Notes under the pieces: model-generated | Told to the model about the DNA's origin: nothing | The model's input: the letters and a program-made list of their open reading frames with translations, nothing else | The model's database searches: none | Part shown: positions 1-6,327 of the stretch, piece after piece | Numbering within the stretch: the stretch's first letter is position 1 | How the letters are laid out: every line of letters begins with the position of its first letter | Origin: an uncultured Acidimicrobiia bacterium | GTDB taxonomy: Bacteria > Actinomycetota > Acidimicrobiia > Spongiisociales > JAENVV01 | Direction: 5' to 3' | Assembly (NCBI GenBank): GCA_905480085.1 | Contig: CAJQPD010000134.1 | Span: forward strand, 1 to 7,096 | DNA length: 7,096 nt | Position numbers and translations under genes: made by a program

Positions 1-1
1 C

Positions 2-511
2 GAGAACGTGAATCTGTTCCCAAAGCCGACCGGCAAGATCCCGTTCTGGTACGGCGGAGCAACACCGGCCTCGGCCCGCCGAGCCGCTGAATACTGCGAC
101 GGTTGGATGCCTGGTCGCATCACGCTCAAAACGATCGAGAAACGCGTTACCCAAATGACCGGAATCGTTGCCGAAAACGGTCGACCGATGCCAACCGTCG
201 GGGTGGTGCCGCCAACCACCATCGCCGCCACCGAGGAAGAAGCCTGGGCAGGCACCAGCGTCGAGGGCTTGTTGAAGTGGGCCAACGATCGCGGCAAGTG
301 GTGGGTGAAGCCAGAGTCGGGTGTTTTCGAAACGGCCGCCGACATCGAGGGCTCATTGATCGCTGGCACGCCAGACCAGGTGACCGAGGCGACTGCCAAA
401 TTCGCCGACGTCGGCGTCGACCATCTGGTGTTCGATCTGCGTCTCAGCTACGACCGTTGGCTGCCGAGCATCGAACTCCTCGGGAACGAAGTCATTCCCC
501 ATCTGAGGTAG
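2..511 (+). CDS. LLM-class (luciferase-like, probably F420-dependent) oxidoreductase, C-terminal part
   Basis: This is the last 169 residues of a flavin/F420 monooxygenase-like TIM-barrel enzyme. The open frame runs into the window from the left, so the true start is outside; the GTG at 8 is internal. Visible family marks are PFWYGGATPASARRAAEYCD near the beginning of the fragment, matching the P-x-[WY]-x-GG-x-x-P-x-A-x-RRAA signature of the cofactor-binding side of the barrel, and a C-terminal stretch GTPDQVTEATAKFADVGVDH followed by LVFDL, the usual last helix and strand of the barrel. Family members use FMN or F420 as a soluble cytoplasmic cofactor; in actinobacteria most are F420 users, which is inference here. 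The substrate cannot be told. It ends with TAG and is followed by the padR promoter, so it is probably not cotranscribed with padR. A second member of the same family lies at the far end on the other strand. Confidence 0.85.
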   Translation, partial: ENVNLFPKPTGKIPFWYGGATPASARRAAEYCDGWMPGRITLKTIEKRVTQMTGIVAENGRPMPTVGVVPPTTIAATEEEAWAGTSVEGLLKWANDRGKWWVKPESGVFETAADIEGSLIAGTPDQVTEATAKFADVGVDHLVFDLRLSYDRWLPSIELLGNEVIPHLR

Positions 512-516
512 AACTC

Positions 517-547
517 GCCGGGCTGCGATCTCAGCCGATCGGCCCGG
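517..547. other. Weak hairpin between the LLM gene and padR
   Basis: A 6-bp stem CCGGGC (518-523) / GCCCGG (542-547) encloses a loop that itself contains the perfect 10-base palindrome GCCGATCGGC (534-543); the two pairings are mutually exclusive. There is no T-run after it, so it is not a classical intrinsic terminator. It might still help end the upstream LLM transcript, or be chance in GC-rich DNA. Confidence 0.2.
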
Positions 548-576
548 AATATCACTGAACAAATCTCTACTCCGGC

Positions 577-606
577 TTGCCCTCTGGTGTATCGATTCGA
601 TATACT
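577..606 (+). promoter_or_regulatory. Putative sigma70-type promoter of padR-ino1
   Basis: A -35-like TTGCCC (577-582, 4 of 6 consensus bases) is followed by an 18-bp spacer and a -10-like TATACT (601-606, 5 of 6). Transcription would begin around 613, leaving a leader of only about a dozen bases before the ATG at 625. The -10 box lies inside the palindromic operator at 590-623. This reading also argues against the upstream TTG at 577 as the padR start, because that codon would then be the -35 box itself. Confidence 0.55.
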
Positions 607-623
607 CATATATCGGATCGATA
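590..623. promoter_or_regulatory. Palindromic operator, probably bound by the PadR regulator
   Basis: Two 15-base arms, TATCGATTCGATATA (590-604) and TATATCGGATCGATA (609-623), are inverted repeats with one mismatch (14 of 15) around the 4-base spacer CTCA. The arms are AT-rich against a GC-rich background. The site covers the predicted -10 box and transcription start and stops one base before the padR ATG. PadR proteins are dimeric repressors that commonly bind AT-rich palindromes at their own promoters, so autorepression of padR-ino1 is the natural reading. Confidence 0.75.
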
Positions 624-624
624 T

Positions 625-1122
625 ATGATTGAAACAGCGATACTCGGACTACTAAACGAAGGCGACGCCCATGGCTATGGGCTACATCGCCGTCTCATCG
701 AGATGGGCTTCTGGCGAGTCTCATTCGGCACGGTCTACCCGGCCCTGCGCAAACTGAAGTCGGCCGGCGCAATCGAAGTCGCCGACACCAAGGACGACCG
801 GGGCCGCAAGCAGTACCGACTGACCGACCTGGGGCGCCAACTACTGATCACCCAACTCGCCGACGTGGACACGGTCGACAACACCAGCGGATTCCGGGTC
901 CGTCTCACCTTCCTTGACCTGCTTTCCGGCCAGGATCGGGTGGCCGTCCTGGCCAAGCGAGCAGAGATTTTGAAAGACCGCATCAAAGCTGCCAGAGCGA
1001 GCATCGCCGAAAGTACCCGATCTGTTTACGCGAGAGCCGAGATCGAACATCGAGCCGATTCCATGGAGCGAGACGTCGCCTGGGTCGAAGGTTTAATAAT
1101 TCAAGAAACGAAGGGAACATAA
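625..1122 (+). CDS. PadR-family transcriptional regulator
   Basis: A 165-residue DNA-binding regulator, probably a dimeric repressor of its own operon. The N-terminal winged helix-turn-helix occupies about residues 1-80: the opening [20 protein letters not shown] is the classic PadR start, [16 protein letters not shown] (35-50) is the recognition helix region, and [12 protein letters not shown] (59-70) is the wing plus the start of the next helix. Residues 90-160 form the helical C-terminal dimerisation arm ending in the family-typical WVEGLI. I chose the ATG at 625 rather than the TTG at 577 because the protein then begins at the conserved domain edge and the 16 extra codons would be encoded by the promoter and operator. 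There is no Shine-Dalgarno before 625, so a very short or leaderless transcript is likely. The stop codon TAA overlaps the ino1 ATG by one base. The adjacent PadR-Ino1 order recalls M. tuberculosis Rv0047c-Rv0046c, suggesting a dedicated regulator of inositol synthesis; its ligand is unknown. Confidence 0.9.
   Translation: MIETAILGLLNEGDAHGYGLHRRLIEMGFWRVSFGTVYPALRKLKSAGAIEVADTKDDRGRKQYRLTDLGRQLLITQLADVDTVDNTSGFRVRLTFLDLLSGQDRVAVLAKRAEILKDRIKAARASIAESTRSVYARAEIEHRADSMERDVAWVEGLIIQETKGT
1095..1100 (+). promoter_or_regulatory. Possible internal -10 box for ino1
   Basis: AATAAT (5 of 6 to TATAAT) lies in a small AT-rich patch at the end of padR, 22 bases before the ino1 ATG. No good -35 box is found 16-18 bp upstream. 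If active it would give ino1 a short leader retaining its ribosome binding site. It may be chance. Confidence 0.2.
1110..1116 (+). promoter_or_regulatory. Ribosome binding site of ino1
   Basis: GAAGGGA ends five bases before the ATG at 1122. It lies inside the last codons of padR, so ino1 can be initiated independently as well as by coupling through the TAATG stop/start overlap. Confidence 0.6.
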
Positions 1123-2231
1123 TGACGGACAAGGTTCGTGTAGCGATTGTCGGCGTTGGGAACTGCGCCAATTCACTGATCCAGGGTATCGAGTACTACC
1201 GCGACGCCGATCCAAGCGACGACGTGCCAGGCCTCATGCACGTGAATCTTGGTGGGTATCACATCTCCGACATCGAGTTCGTGGCGGCGTTCGACGTCGA
1301 CAGCAACAAGGTCGGTGTCGATCTCTCCAAAGCCATGTGGGCAGGCGAGAACAACACGATTCAGTTCGCCCAGGTCTCTCAACTCGACGTTGAGGTTCAG
1401 CGGGGTCCTACCCTCGATGGCCTCGGCAAGTACTACCTGGCCACCGTTGAAGAGTCCGCCGCCAAGCCGGTCGACGTTGCGGCCGCTCTGAAGGCCGCTG
1501 AGGCTGACGTGCTCGTCTCGTACCTTCCGGTCGGCTCCGAAGACGCCAGCCGGTTCTACGCCCAGGCTGCCATCGATGCAGGCGTCGCGTATGTGAACTG
1601 CATCCCGGCGTTCATCGCATCAGACCCGGTGTGGGCTCAGAAGTTCGTAGACGCCGGCGTTCCGATCGTTGGAGACGACATCAAGTCACAGGTCGGCGCG
1701 ACGATCATCCACCGGGTCCTGTCACGACTGTTCGAAGATCGTGGCGTCAAGGTCGAGCGGACCAGCCAGTTGAACGTTGGCGGCAACATGGACTTCAAGA
1801 ACATGCTCGAGCGCGAGCGTCTCGAATCGAAGAAGATCTCCAAGACCCAGGCCGTGACCTCCCAGATTGAGCACGGAATCGCCAAGGATGATGTCCATAT
1901 CGGCCCATCCGACCACGTTCCATGGCTGACCGATCGCAAGTGGGCCTACATTCGGATCGAGGGCAAGTCCTTCGGTGATGTGCCTTTGAACGTCGAACTC
2001 AAGCTCGAGGTGTGGGACTCCCCCAACTCGGCCGGGGTGGTAATCGATGCCGTGCGTTGTGCCAAGATTGCTCTTGACCGGGGCATCGGCGGCCCACTGC
2101 TGGCAGCTTCTTCATACTTCATGAAGAGCCCCGCCATCCAGTACAAAGACGAACAGGCTCACGCCAACCTTGAGGCGTTCATCGCCGGCCATGATGTGAC
2201 CGGATCCGATCTGGAGCAGTACCTGGCCTAA
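1122..2231 (+). CDS. ino1: Inositol-3-phosphate synthase (myo-inositol-1-phosphate synthase)
   Basis: This cytoplasmic NAD-dependent enzyme isomerises and cyclises glucose 6-phosphate to 1D-myo-inositol 3-phosphate, the committed step to inositol, phosphatidylinositol and, in many actinobacteria, mycothiol. The 369 residues match the short actinobacterial form (about 365; the eukaryotic enzyme exceeds 500). Visible landmarks: Rossmann motif [13 protein letters not shown] (7-19); [15 protein letters not shown] (184-198), the conserved core with catalytic-domain Asp and Lys; [12 protein letters not shown] (217-228); SKKISKT (236-242); [10 protein letters not shown] with K282; [14 protein letters not shown] (299-312), and SYFMKSP with K335. 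The last three carry the conserved Lys/Asp residues thought to act in catalysis. The start is supported by a ribosome binding site and by the one-base overlap with padR, indicating an operon probably controlled by the palindrome at 590-623. A strong hairpin follows the stop. All key motifs are intact, so the enzyme should be active. Identification is very secure. Confidence 0.97.
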   Translation: MTDKVRVAIVGVGNCANSLIQGIEYYRDADPSDDVPGLMHVNLGGYHISDIEFVAAFDVDSNKVGVDLSKAMWAGENNTIQFAQVSQLDVEVQRGPTLDGLGKYYLATVEESAAKPVDVAAALKAAEADVLVSYLPVGSEDASRFYAQAAIDAGVAYVNCIPAFIASDPVWAQKFVDAGVPIVGDDIKSQVGATIIHRVLSRLFEDRGVKVERTSQLNVGGNMDFKNMLERERLESKKISKTQAVTSQIEHGIAKDDVHIGPSDHVPWLTDRKWAYIRIEGKSFGDVPLNVELKLEVWDSPNSAGVVIDAVRCAKIALDRGIGGPLLAASSYFMKSPAIQYKDEQAHANLEAFIAGHDVTGSDLEQYLA

Positions 2232-2257
2232 CCAGCGCCAACAACCGAAGACACAGA

Positions 2258-2294
2258 ATGGGGCTGGATCAGATCGATCCAGCCCCATCTCTTT
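2258..2294. terminator. Intrinsic terminator between convergent ino1 and SDR genes
   Basis: A perfect 13-bp inverted repeat, ATGGGGCTGGATC (2258-2270) and GATCCAGCCCCAT (2276-2288), surrounds a 5-base loop AGATC. On the + strand it is followed by the pyrimidine tail CTCTTT; on the - strand by TCTGTGT. The U-tracts are short on both sides, but the stem is strong and central in the 73-bp convergent gap, so it probably stops transcripts from both directions. Confidence 0.8.
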
Positions 2295-2304
2295 GTCGAA
2301 GCAG

Positions 2305-3090
2305 TTAGAAGAGTCCCGCCGTGCCGCCGCCATCAAGCGAGATGGATGTTCCCTGAATATGGCGGGACTCTGGCATGCAAAGAAACACCGCCAGATTGGC
2401 GACGTCCTCGGGGTTGGCGAACCGCCGAATCCCTTGTTTCTGGAGAAGCGACTGTTCGAACTCATCCGGGGTAATTCCGGCTGCCTCAGCCCGACTGGCC
2501 ATGAGGGTTCGATGACGTTCCGTACGGGTCTGACCAGGATGAATCGTGTTCACATTGACATCGTCACGCAACCCTTGGCCGGCGAGGGCCTTCGAGAAGT
2601 TGGCAAAGGCTGAATTCACGGCTCCACCGATCATGACATCGGGAGTCGGCGTTCTGGCCAAGCCTCCAACGATGTTGATCACCGTGCCATTCGACTCGAC
2701 GAGGTCGGGCCAGAACAGCCGCGAAAGACGGACGGCCGCATGGAACTTCAGAGCGAATCCGTCCAACCAGGCCTCATCATCGAGACCGAGAAACGGGCCG
2801 GCCTTCGTGGCCCCGGCGGAATTCACAAGGATATCAACCCGACCGAAAGCTTCCAGGGCTGCGGCATGAAGCTGCTGGCAGCCTTCGACCGTACGCAAGT
2901 CACCCGCCACGACGATGGCGCGGCGGCCGGAGTCATCATGAATTTCCCTGGCCGCTCGCTCAAGATCGGCCCCGGTTCGAGCAGCCAAAACGAGGTCGGC
3001 GCCTTCTTCGGCCAATGCCCCCGCTATTGCCCTTCCGATTCCCTTGCTGCCTCCGGTGACTACTGCCACTTGACCGCTCAACTTACCCAT
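2305..3090 (-). CDS. SDR-family oxidoreductase with atypical active site
   Basis: A 261-residue Rossmann-fold protein of the classical short-chain dehydrogenase/reductase size. Seen in order: cofactor motif TGGSKGIG (12-19), the Asp of AGDL (D64) that contacts adenine, NSAG (90-93), VDILVN before it, NTIHPGQTRTERH after the active site, and the C-terminal SLDGGGTAG. A39-R40 after the second strand suggests NADPH preference. The usual catalytic Ser, Tyr and Lys appear missing: aligning VINIVGGLARTPTPDV with classical members places G142, G155 and N159 there. I recall an SDR subgroup (PRK06125-like) with the same Asn in place of Lys, so this is probably a genuine subfamily rather than decay. 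I chose the ATG at 3090 over the GTG at 3111 because AAGGAG precedes it by 5 bases and it leaves the normal short N-terminus. It converges on ino1 and diverges from the next gene. Substrate unknown. Confidence 0.88.
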   Translation of the reverse strand: MGKLSGQVAVVTGGSKGIGRAIAGALAEEGADLVLAARTGADLERAAREIHDDSGRRAIVVAGDLRTVEGCQQLHAAALEAFGRVDILVNSAGATKAGPFLGLDDEAWLDGFALKFHAAVRLSRLFWPDLVESNGTVINIVGGLARTPTPDVMIGGAVNSAFANFSKALAGQGLRDDVNVNTIHPGQTRTERHRTLMASRAEAAGITPDEFEQSLLQKQGIRRFANPEDVANLAVFLCMPESRHIQGTSISLDGGGTAGLF

Positions 3091-3095
3091 GGTGA

Positions 3096-3101
3096 CTCCT
3101 T
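3096..3101 (-). promoter_or_regulatory. Ribosome binding site fixing the SDR start
   Basis: On the minus strand AAGGAG lies five bases before the ATG at 3090, and is the best Shine-Dalgarno match in the window. It excludes the upstream GTG at 3111, because that start would place this site inside the coding region. Confidence 0.75.
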
Positions 3102-3153
3102 CTCGATGCACCGAGCCTAATCAAGGTAGACCCTCGTGTGCCAGGATGAGATC

Positions 3154-3993
3154 ATGCACCCTTTGTCGCAGTTCGCAACCGGTGTTGCACCGCACGTTGA
3201 CCGGCTGGTACTGGCGGTTCATCGACAAATGCGAACCGTGCATGGAGACGCGGTCGACCAGTGGCGAGCGGACACCGGACTGGCTCGACCCGGCCTGCTC
3301 ATCAACTTGCGGCCATTCTTCCTGGCCGGAACCCAGAGCCTGGCGTTGCTCGAACGCCTCCACCGATACGCCTTACCCGCCACATTCGAGGAAAGCCTCC
3401 GCGACGCCATCGGTGAAGGATTGATCGACGATTCCCTGACCCCCAGCGACCGGTGCCTCGAGCTGTCAATCCGACTCACCGCGCTCCAAGCAAGCCTCAT
3501 CGACGAGATGTGGGACGACCAATCAGGTATCTCACCGCTGGTGAACCCCCTGCGGGCTGCAGTGGAGGGAATCCCGAAGCGGTATCCCGGCCCGGGCTTC
3601 ACCCTCGCCAGGGCGTGGGCCAACCTCCCCCAACCGGACGACTCGGAGCCGTTTCTCATCCACCACCTTCTCACCGCCTTGCGATACCTTCGGGCCGATT
3701 CCCACAGCGTGGTTCTCGACGCGGCGGGTTTGTCCGCCGGCGAGGCAGCCCGACTCGACGCGGTTTGGCGACAGTTGGAAGGCAGCCATCACGACCATCC
3801 GCTTGACGGATTGGTCCGCCGGGGTTTGCTCGACCCTGATGGCAACATAACCGAAGATGGCCAACACGCCCGTGCGGCGATCGAAGACGAGACCAACTCG
3901 GTGTCAGGCGCAGCTTGGGAGGCCGTTGCCGCCGAGGAGCTCCCCGAGGTGCTGGTCCGCCTGGAGGCCCTACCCGACCACGTCAGATCCTGA
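3154..3993 (+). CDS. Uncharacterised SCO6745-like / winged-helix-like protein
   Basis: A 279-residue soluble protein with no signal peptide or membrane segment; I do not recognise a precise function. The C-terminal half (about 168-258: LLTALRYLRADSHSVVLDAAG, then GLLDPDGNITEDGQHARAAIEDETN and AAWEAV) resembles actinobacterial SCO6745-family proteins, which have a MarR-like winged-helix fold; direct DNA binding is not established for them as far as I know. The segment around 82-120 (DAIGEGLIDDSLTPSDRCLELS and on to IDEMW) has the same spacing, pointing to an internal duplication. The start is uncertain: ATG 3154 has AGGA seven bases upstream, while an in-frame GTG at 3136, preceded by AAGG, would add six residues. 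It is divergent from the SDR across a 63-bp gap with no convincing promoter boxes, and its stop lies 9 bp from the converging transporter gene. A regulator of the adjacent SDR is possible but speculative. Confidence 0.7.
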   Translation: MHPLSQFATGVAPHVDRLVLAVHRQMRTVHGDAVDQWRADTGLARPGLLINLRPFFLAGTQSLALLERLHRYALPATFEESLRDAIGEGLIDDSLTPSDRCLELSIRLTALQASLIDEMWDDQSGISPLVNPLRAAVEGIPKRYPGPGFTLARAWANLPQPDDSEPFLIHHLLTALRYLRADSHSVVLDAAGLSAGEAARLDAVWRQLEGSHHDHPLDGLVRRGLLDPDGNITEDGQHARAAIEDETNSVSGAAWEAVAAEELPEVLVRLEALPDHVRS

Positions 3994-4002
3994 GTTCGCT
4001 CG

Positions 4003-4743
4003 CTAGGAGACCGCTCCAACGACCAACGCGACGGCCGAAAACGCCAACAGGGCAAGAACGACCCGCCCGAAGACTCGGGCGTTCAGGCGGCGCGACACAG
4101 CTTCGCCCAACGGGACGACCACCAACACGGGGAGTATGGCAATCAAGGCCTGGATAAGCGGAGGCCCGGCAAAGCGGCCCAATTGCGCAAGGGTGGCAAT
4201 TTGCAGGGAGCCGAATCCGAGGAACGTAACCGTCAGGGCAAACACGAACTCGTCTCTCGGGAGATTCAGACTGTGGTAAAAACTGCCGAACACGGTTCCA
4301 GAGTTGCCAGTCGCACCATGCAGCACTCCACCGACCAGACCGACCGGGGCGGCCAGCTTCATCCCAACGCCCCGGGACATACGGAACTGGGGGCGGGCAA
4401 GCGATGCCACGATGTACATCAGCACGGTGGCCGCAAGCACCACCGACAGAATGCGATCGTCGAGGCGCGTCAGGAGAACGGTTCCACCAACGGCGCCGAT
4501 GGCCCCAGCCCCGATCAACCTCATCAGCAGCTTACGGTTGGGAGCCGCCGCATGACGGTTGGTCCACAGCATCATCAGATTGGCGACCAGATTCGGAATC
4601 ACCACCGCCACGACCGCCGCTTCGACCCCGAGAAACGGCGCCAGGAGAGGAATGGCGATGAGCGGACCACCGAATCCGGCGACCCCCTTCACCCAGAAGG
4701 CGAAGGAAACAACTACGAGAATGAAAACGAGCTCGACCGACAT
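4003..4743 (-). CDS. TauE/SafE-family membrane transporter (putative sulfite/organosulfonate exporter)
   Basis: A 246-residue integral membrane protein with about eight hydrophobic helices (roughly 4-20, 24-38, 41-60, 74-92, 98-114, 129-143, 166-186, 195-212, 224-244; two of these may be half-helices). Family signatures are visible in both halves: GVAGFGGPLIAIPLL (20-34) and GLVGGVLHGATGNSGTVFG (135-153), the paired glycine-rich motifs of the TauE/SafE (DUF81) fold. Length is normal for the family. Members are thought to move sulfite, sulfoacetate or other small anions across the inner membrane; the substrate here cannot be assigned, and no sulfur-metabolism gene is nearby. The ATG at 4743 has no clear Shine-Dalgarno, but the predicted first helix begins right after it, which supports it. 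It lies 99 bp downstream of the flavoprotein gene on the same strand and could be read through from it. Its end faces the preceding gene's end at 9 bp. Confidence 0.88.
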   Translation of the reverse strand: MSVELVFILVVVSFAFWVKGVAGFGGPLIAIPLLAPFLGVEAAVVAVVIPNLVANLMMLWTNRHAAAPNRKLLMRLIGAGAIGAVGGTVLLTRLDDRILSVVLAATVLMYIVASLARPQFRMSRGVGMKLAAPVGLVGGVLHGATGNSGTVFGSFYHSLNLPRDEFVFALTVTFLGFGSLQIATLAQLGRFAGPPLIQALIAILPVLVVVPLGEAVSRRLNARVFGRVVLALLAFSAVALVVGAVS

Positions 4744-4788
4744 CTAGGTCGTCCGATTCGGATAATTGGGCGGGCGGTCGGAGTCCAT

Positions 4789-4820
4789 GGGGTGATCGGT
4801 TGTCGGCCGACCTGATCCCC
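4789..4820. repeat. Imperfect palindrome between the flavoprotein and transporter genes
   Basis: A perfect 10-base palindrome GTCGGCCGAC (4802-4811) is flanked by GGGG (4789-4792) and CCCC (4817-4820), with short matching ATC/GAT blocks in between but unequal bulges. It lies in the 97-bp gap upstream of the transporter ATG. It could be a regulator site or part of a weak hairpin; no T-run follows on either strand, so I do not call a terminator. Confidence 0.25.
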
Positions 4821-4842
4821 AGGGAGGCGACGGAACAGTCGG

Positions 4843-6252
4843 TCAGACCTTCTCGAGCAGGTTGGCGATCACATCGGCCGCCGAATAGGTTTCGTGACCC
4901 GGCGCCAAGAACCGGGCGACGTTGGCGGCATCATCGCCTGCGGTGACGAGAACTTCCTGCTCCTGGCCGTCATGGAGTTGAGCGAGACCGATATTGGCCA
5001 TCAGGGCGTTACACAAACACTGGCGGTTATTGGCCTCCTCGACCGTCCCACCTTTCTTGACGAAGTCGACGACCGGTTCGGCTGGGCATCGCCACTTCAC
5101 TCTTCCCTCGGGCGTCTCGTACGGGGTCCGAAGATATCCGAGGTCACAAATCCGCTCGCGTTTCTCATACATCACGCGATCGGACAGGGTCCCTTCCATC
5201 TGAATGATCTTAAAAGGGAAGCCCGTAGGCGACGCATCGGGGTCTGTGAAAACTGTCACCTCGCCGCGCGCACTGCCCTTGAGAACATCGGCTTTCAGGT
5301 CCGCCCGCATGTCGGATTCCTCACAGAACGCGAACGCGGTACCCACCTGAACCCCGGCTGCGCCGAGCGCCAACGCATCCCTGACTGCATCCGGAGACGC
5401 CTGGGAGCCTGCCAACCAGAATGGCTTGCCGATCGCTGACAAAACCGCCAGGTCGACCTCATCACGGGGTCCGTACAGCGGCTCGCCCGTTTCGGTCTTT
5501 CCTTTGGCCCGGGGCGGAGCATTGTGGCCGCCTGCGGTTGGTCCCTCGACGACAAAACCGTCCGGCGGAACCTCGGCACGTGAGAGCATCGTGGCCAGGA
5601 CATGGGACGCCACAATGGCGAGAAACCCGGGCCGCTTGAGCCGGGGCGGATCATGCTCGAAGAATGATCGCGGATCGAATCGAGTGAAGTGTTTCTTGGT
5701 GGCGTCTTTCACGTCCAGGGCCAGGTCTGACGCCTCACCATCCGAAAAGCGACTCAGAACTGCCGGAATCGCCTTGGGAATGCCGGCGCCCATGAGGACA
5801 TAATCGACTCCCGCCAACATCGCGCCGTAGATCGAACCCAGGGTTTCGACCTGGATCTTCTCCAGATAGTTGATGCCCACCGGATTCTCGTGGCCCTCTT
5901 TGGCGAGGAATACCTCTACAAAATTAGCGGCGGTAACGAGCTCCAGAGCGCTGCGGATCCGGTTGACAGTCGCCATCGGCTTGCCGCGGTGCGGTCGATC
6001 GGCAGATTTGCCCCCATCGACAAAGTACTTTTCGAGAATTCGTTCGGCAGCGTCTGGCAGAGGAAACGCCTTGAGCGCCCTCCGAACGTGGCCGCCAACA
6101 TCGCCCAACTGAAGCCGGCGAACGAGGACGGCGTCGAGGGCAGTCCCGGAAACAACGCCAAGCTGACCGCACGAGGAAACCGCATTGGCGAGGCGCCAGC
6201 CGGAAACACCGACACCCATGCCGCCTTGAATTACGATCGGAAGATTGGCCAT
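4843..6252 (-). CDS. Nitronate monooxygenase-like FMN flavoprotein (COG2070), long form
   Basis: A 469-residue cytoplasmic TIM-barrel flavoprotein of the 2-nitropropane dioxygenase/FabK/PfaD group. Visible: N-terminal IQGGMGVGVSGWRLANAVS (from 8), the flavin-binding start of the barrel; EGPTAGGHNAPPR (236-248), whose H243 is at the place of the catalytic His in nitronate monooxygenases; and LAGSQASPDAVRDALALGA then AGVQVGTAF (to about 307), the FMN phosphate site. It is over 100 residues longer than class I nitronate monooxygenases because of an insertion around 70-120 and a C-terminal extension with C369, C389, C412 and C414 (RICDLGYLR, WRCPAEP, RQCLCNALMANIG). I recall this extension in a distinct long subfamily annotated as nitronate monooxygenase, whose true substrate is unsettled. 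The start ATG 6252 is preferred over GTG 6258 because a promoter places transcription exactly there; no Shine-Dalgarno exists. Alternatives are an enoyl reductase-like or other FMN oxidoreductase role. Confidence 0.87.
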   Translation of the reverse strand: MANLPIVIQGGMGVGVSGWRLANAVSSCGQLGVVSGTALDAVLVRRLQLGDVGGHVRRALKAFPLPDAAERILEKYFVDGGKSADRPHRGKPMATVNRIRSALELVTAANFVEVFLAKEGHENPVGINYLEKIQVETLGSIYGAMLAGVDYVLMGAGIPKAIPAVLSRFSDGEASDLALDVKDATKKHFTRFDPRSFFEHDPPRLKRPGFLAIVASHVLATMLSRAEVPPDGFVVEGPTAGGHNAPPRAKGKTETGEPLYGPRDEVDLAVLSAIGKPFWLAGSQASPDAVRDALALGAAGVQVGTAFAFCEESDMRADLKADVLKGSARGEVTVFTDPDASPTGFPFKIIQMEGTLSDRVMYEKRERICDLGYLRTPYETPEGRVKWRCPAEPVVDFVKKGGTVEEANNRQCLCNALMANIGLAQLHDGQEQEVLVTAGDDAANVARFLAPGHETYSAADVIANLLEKV

Positions 6253-6258
6253 GTACAC

Positions 6259-6287
6259 AGAATAGACGCGAGTGCCGCTGTTGTTAA
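6259..6287 (-). promoter_or_regulatory. Promoter giving a leaderless transcript of the flavoprotein gene
   Basis: On the minus strand TTAACA (6287-6282, 5 of 6 to the -35 consensus) is followed by a 17-bp spacer and TATTCT (6264-6259, 4 of 6 to the -10 consensus). Six bases separate the -10 box from the ATG at 6252, so the expected +1 is the A of the ATG itself. With no Shine-Dalgarno present, this fits leaderless initiation, which is common in actinobacteria. Confidence 0.6.
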
Positions 6288-6327
6288 TTGCGAATCGAAC
6301 TTCACGGGCCTATCCATGTAAAGCCCA

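Noticed and set aside
577..624. TTG start adding 16 residues to the PadR protein
   Set aside because: The extra codons fall on the -35 box and the palindromic operator, and the family's conserved N-terminus begins at the ATG at 625.
2740..3120. Plus-strand open frame (126 codons) opposite the SDR gene
   Set aside because: It is antisense to the intact cofactor-binding half of the SDR, with no independent support.
3219..3674. Minus-strand open frame (151 codons) opposite the SCO6745-like gene
   Set aside because: It is rich in Arg, Ser, Trp and Pro, as expected of an out-of-frame GC-rich shadow; the + strand frame has the more protein-like composition and the family resemblance.
4183..4815. 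Long + strand open frame (210 codons) opposite the transporter gene
   Set aside because: It is the antisense of a clear TauE/SafE gene; its extremely hydrophilic, low-complexity content is what the complement of hydrophobic codons produces, and no family features are seen.
4744..4842. Possible small gene or RNA in the gap between the flavoprotein and the transporter
   Set aside because: There is no open frame with a ribosome binding site and no tRNA-like or riboswitch-like fold beyond the weak palindrome.
4894..5439. Long + strand open frame (181 codons) opposite the flavoprotein gene
   Set aside because: It lies entirely inside a well-supported FMN flavoprotein gene on the other strand and shows no recognisable domain or ribosome binding site.
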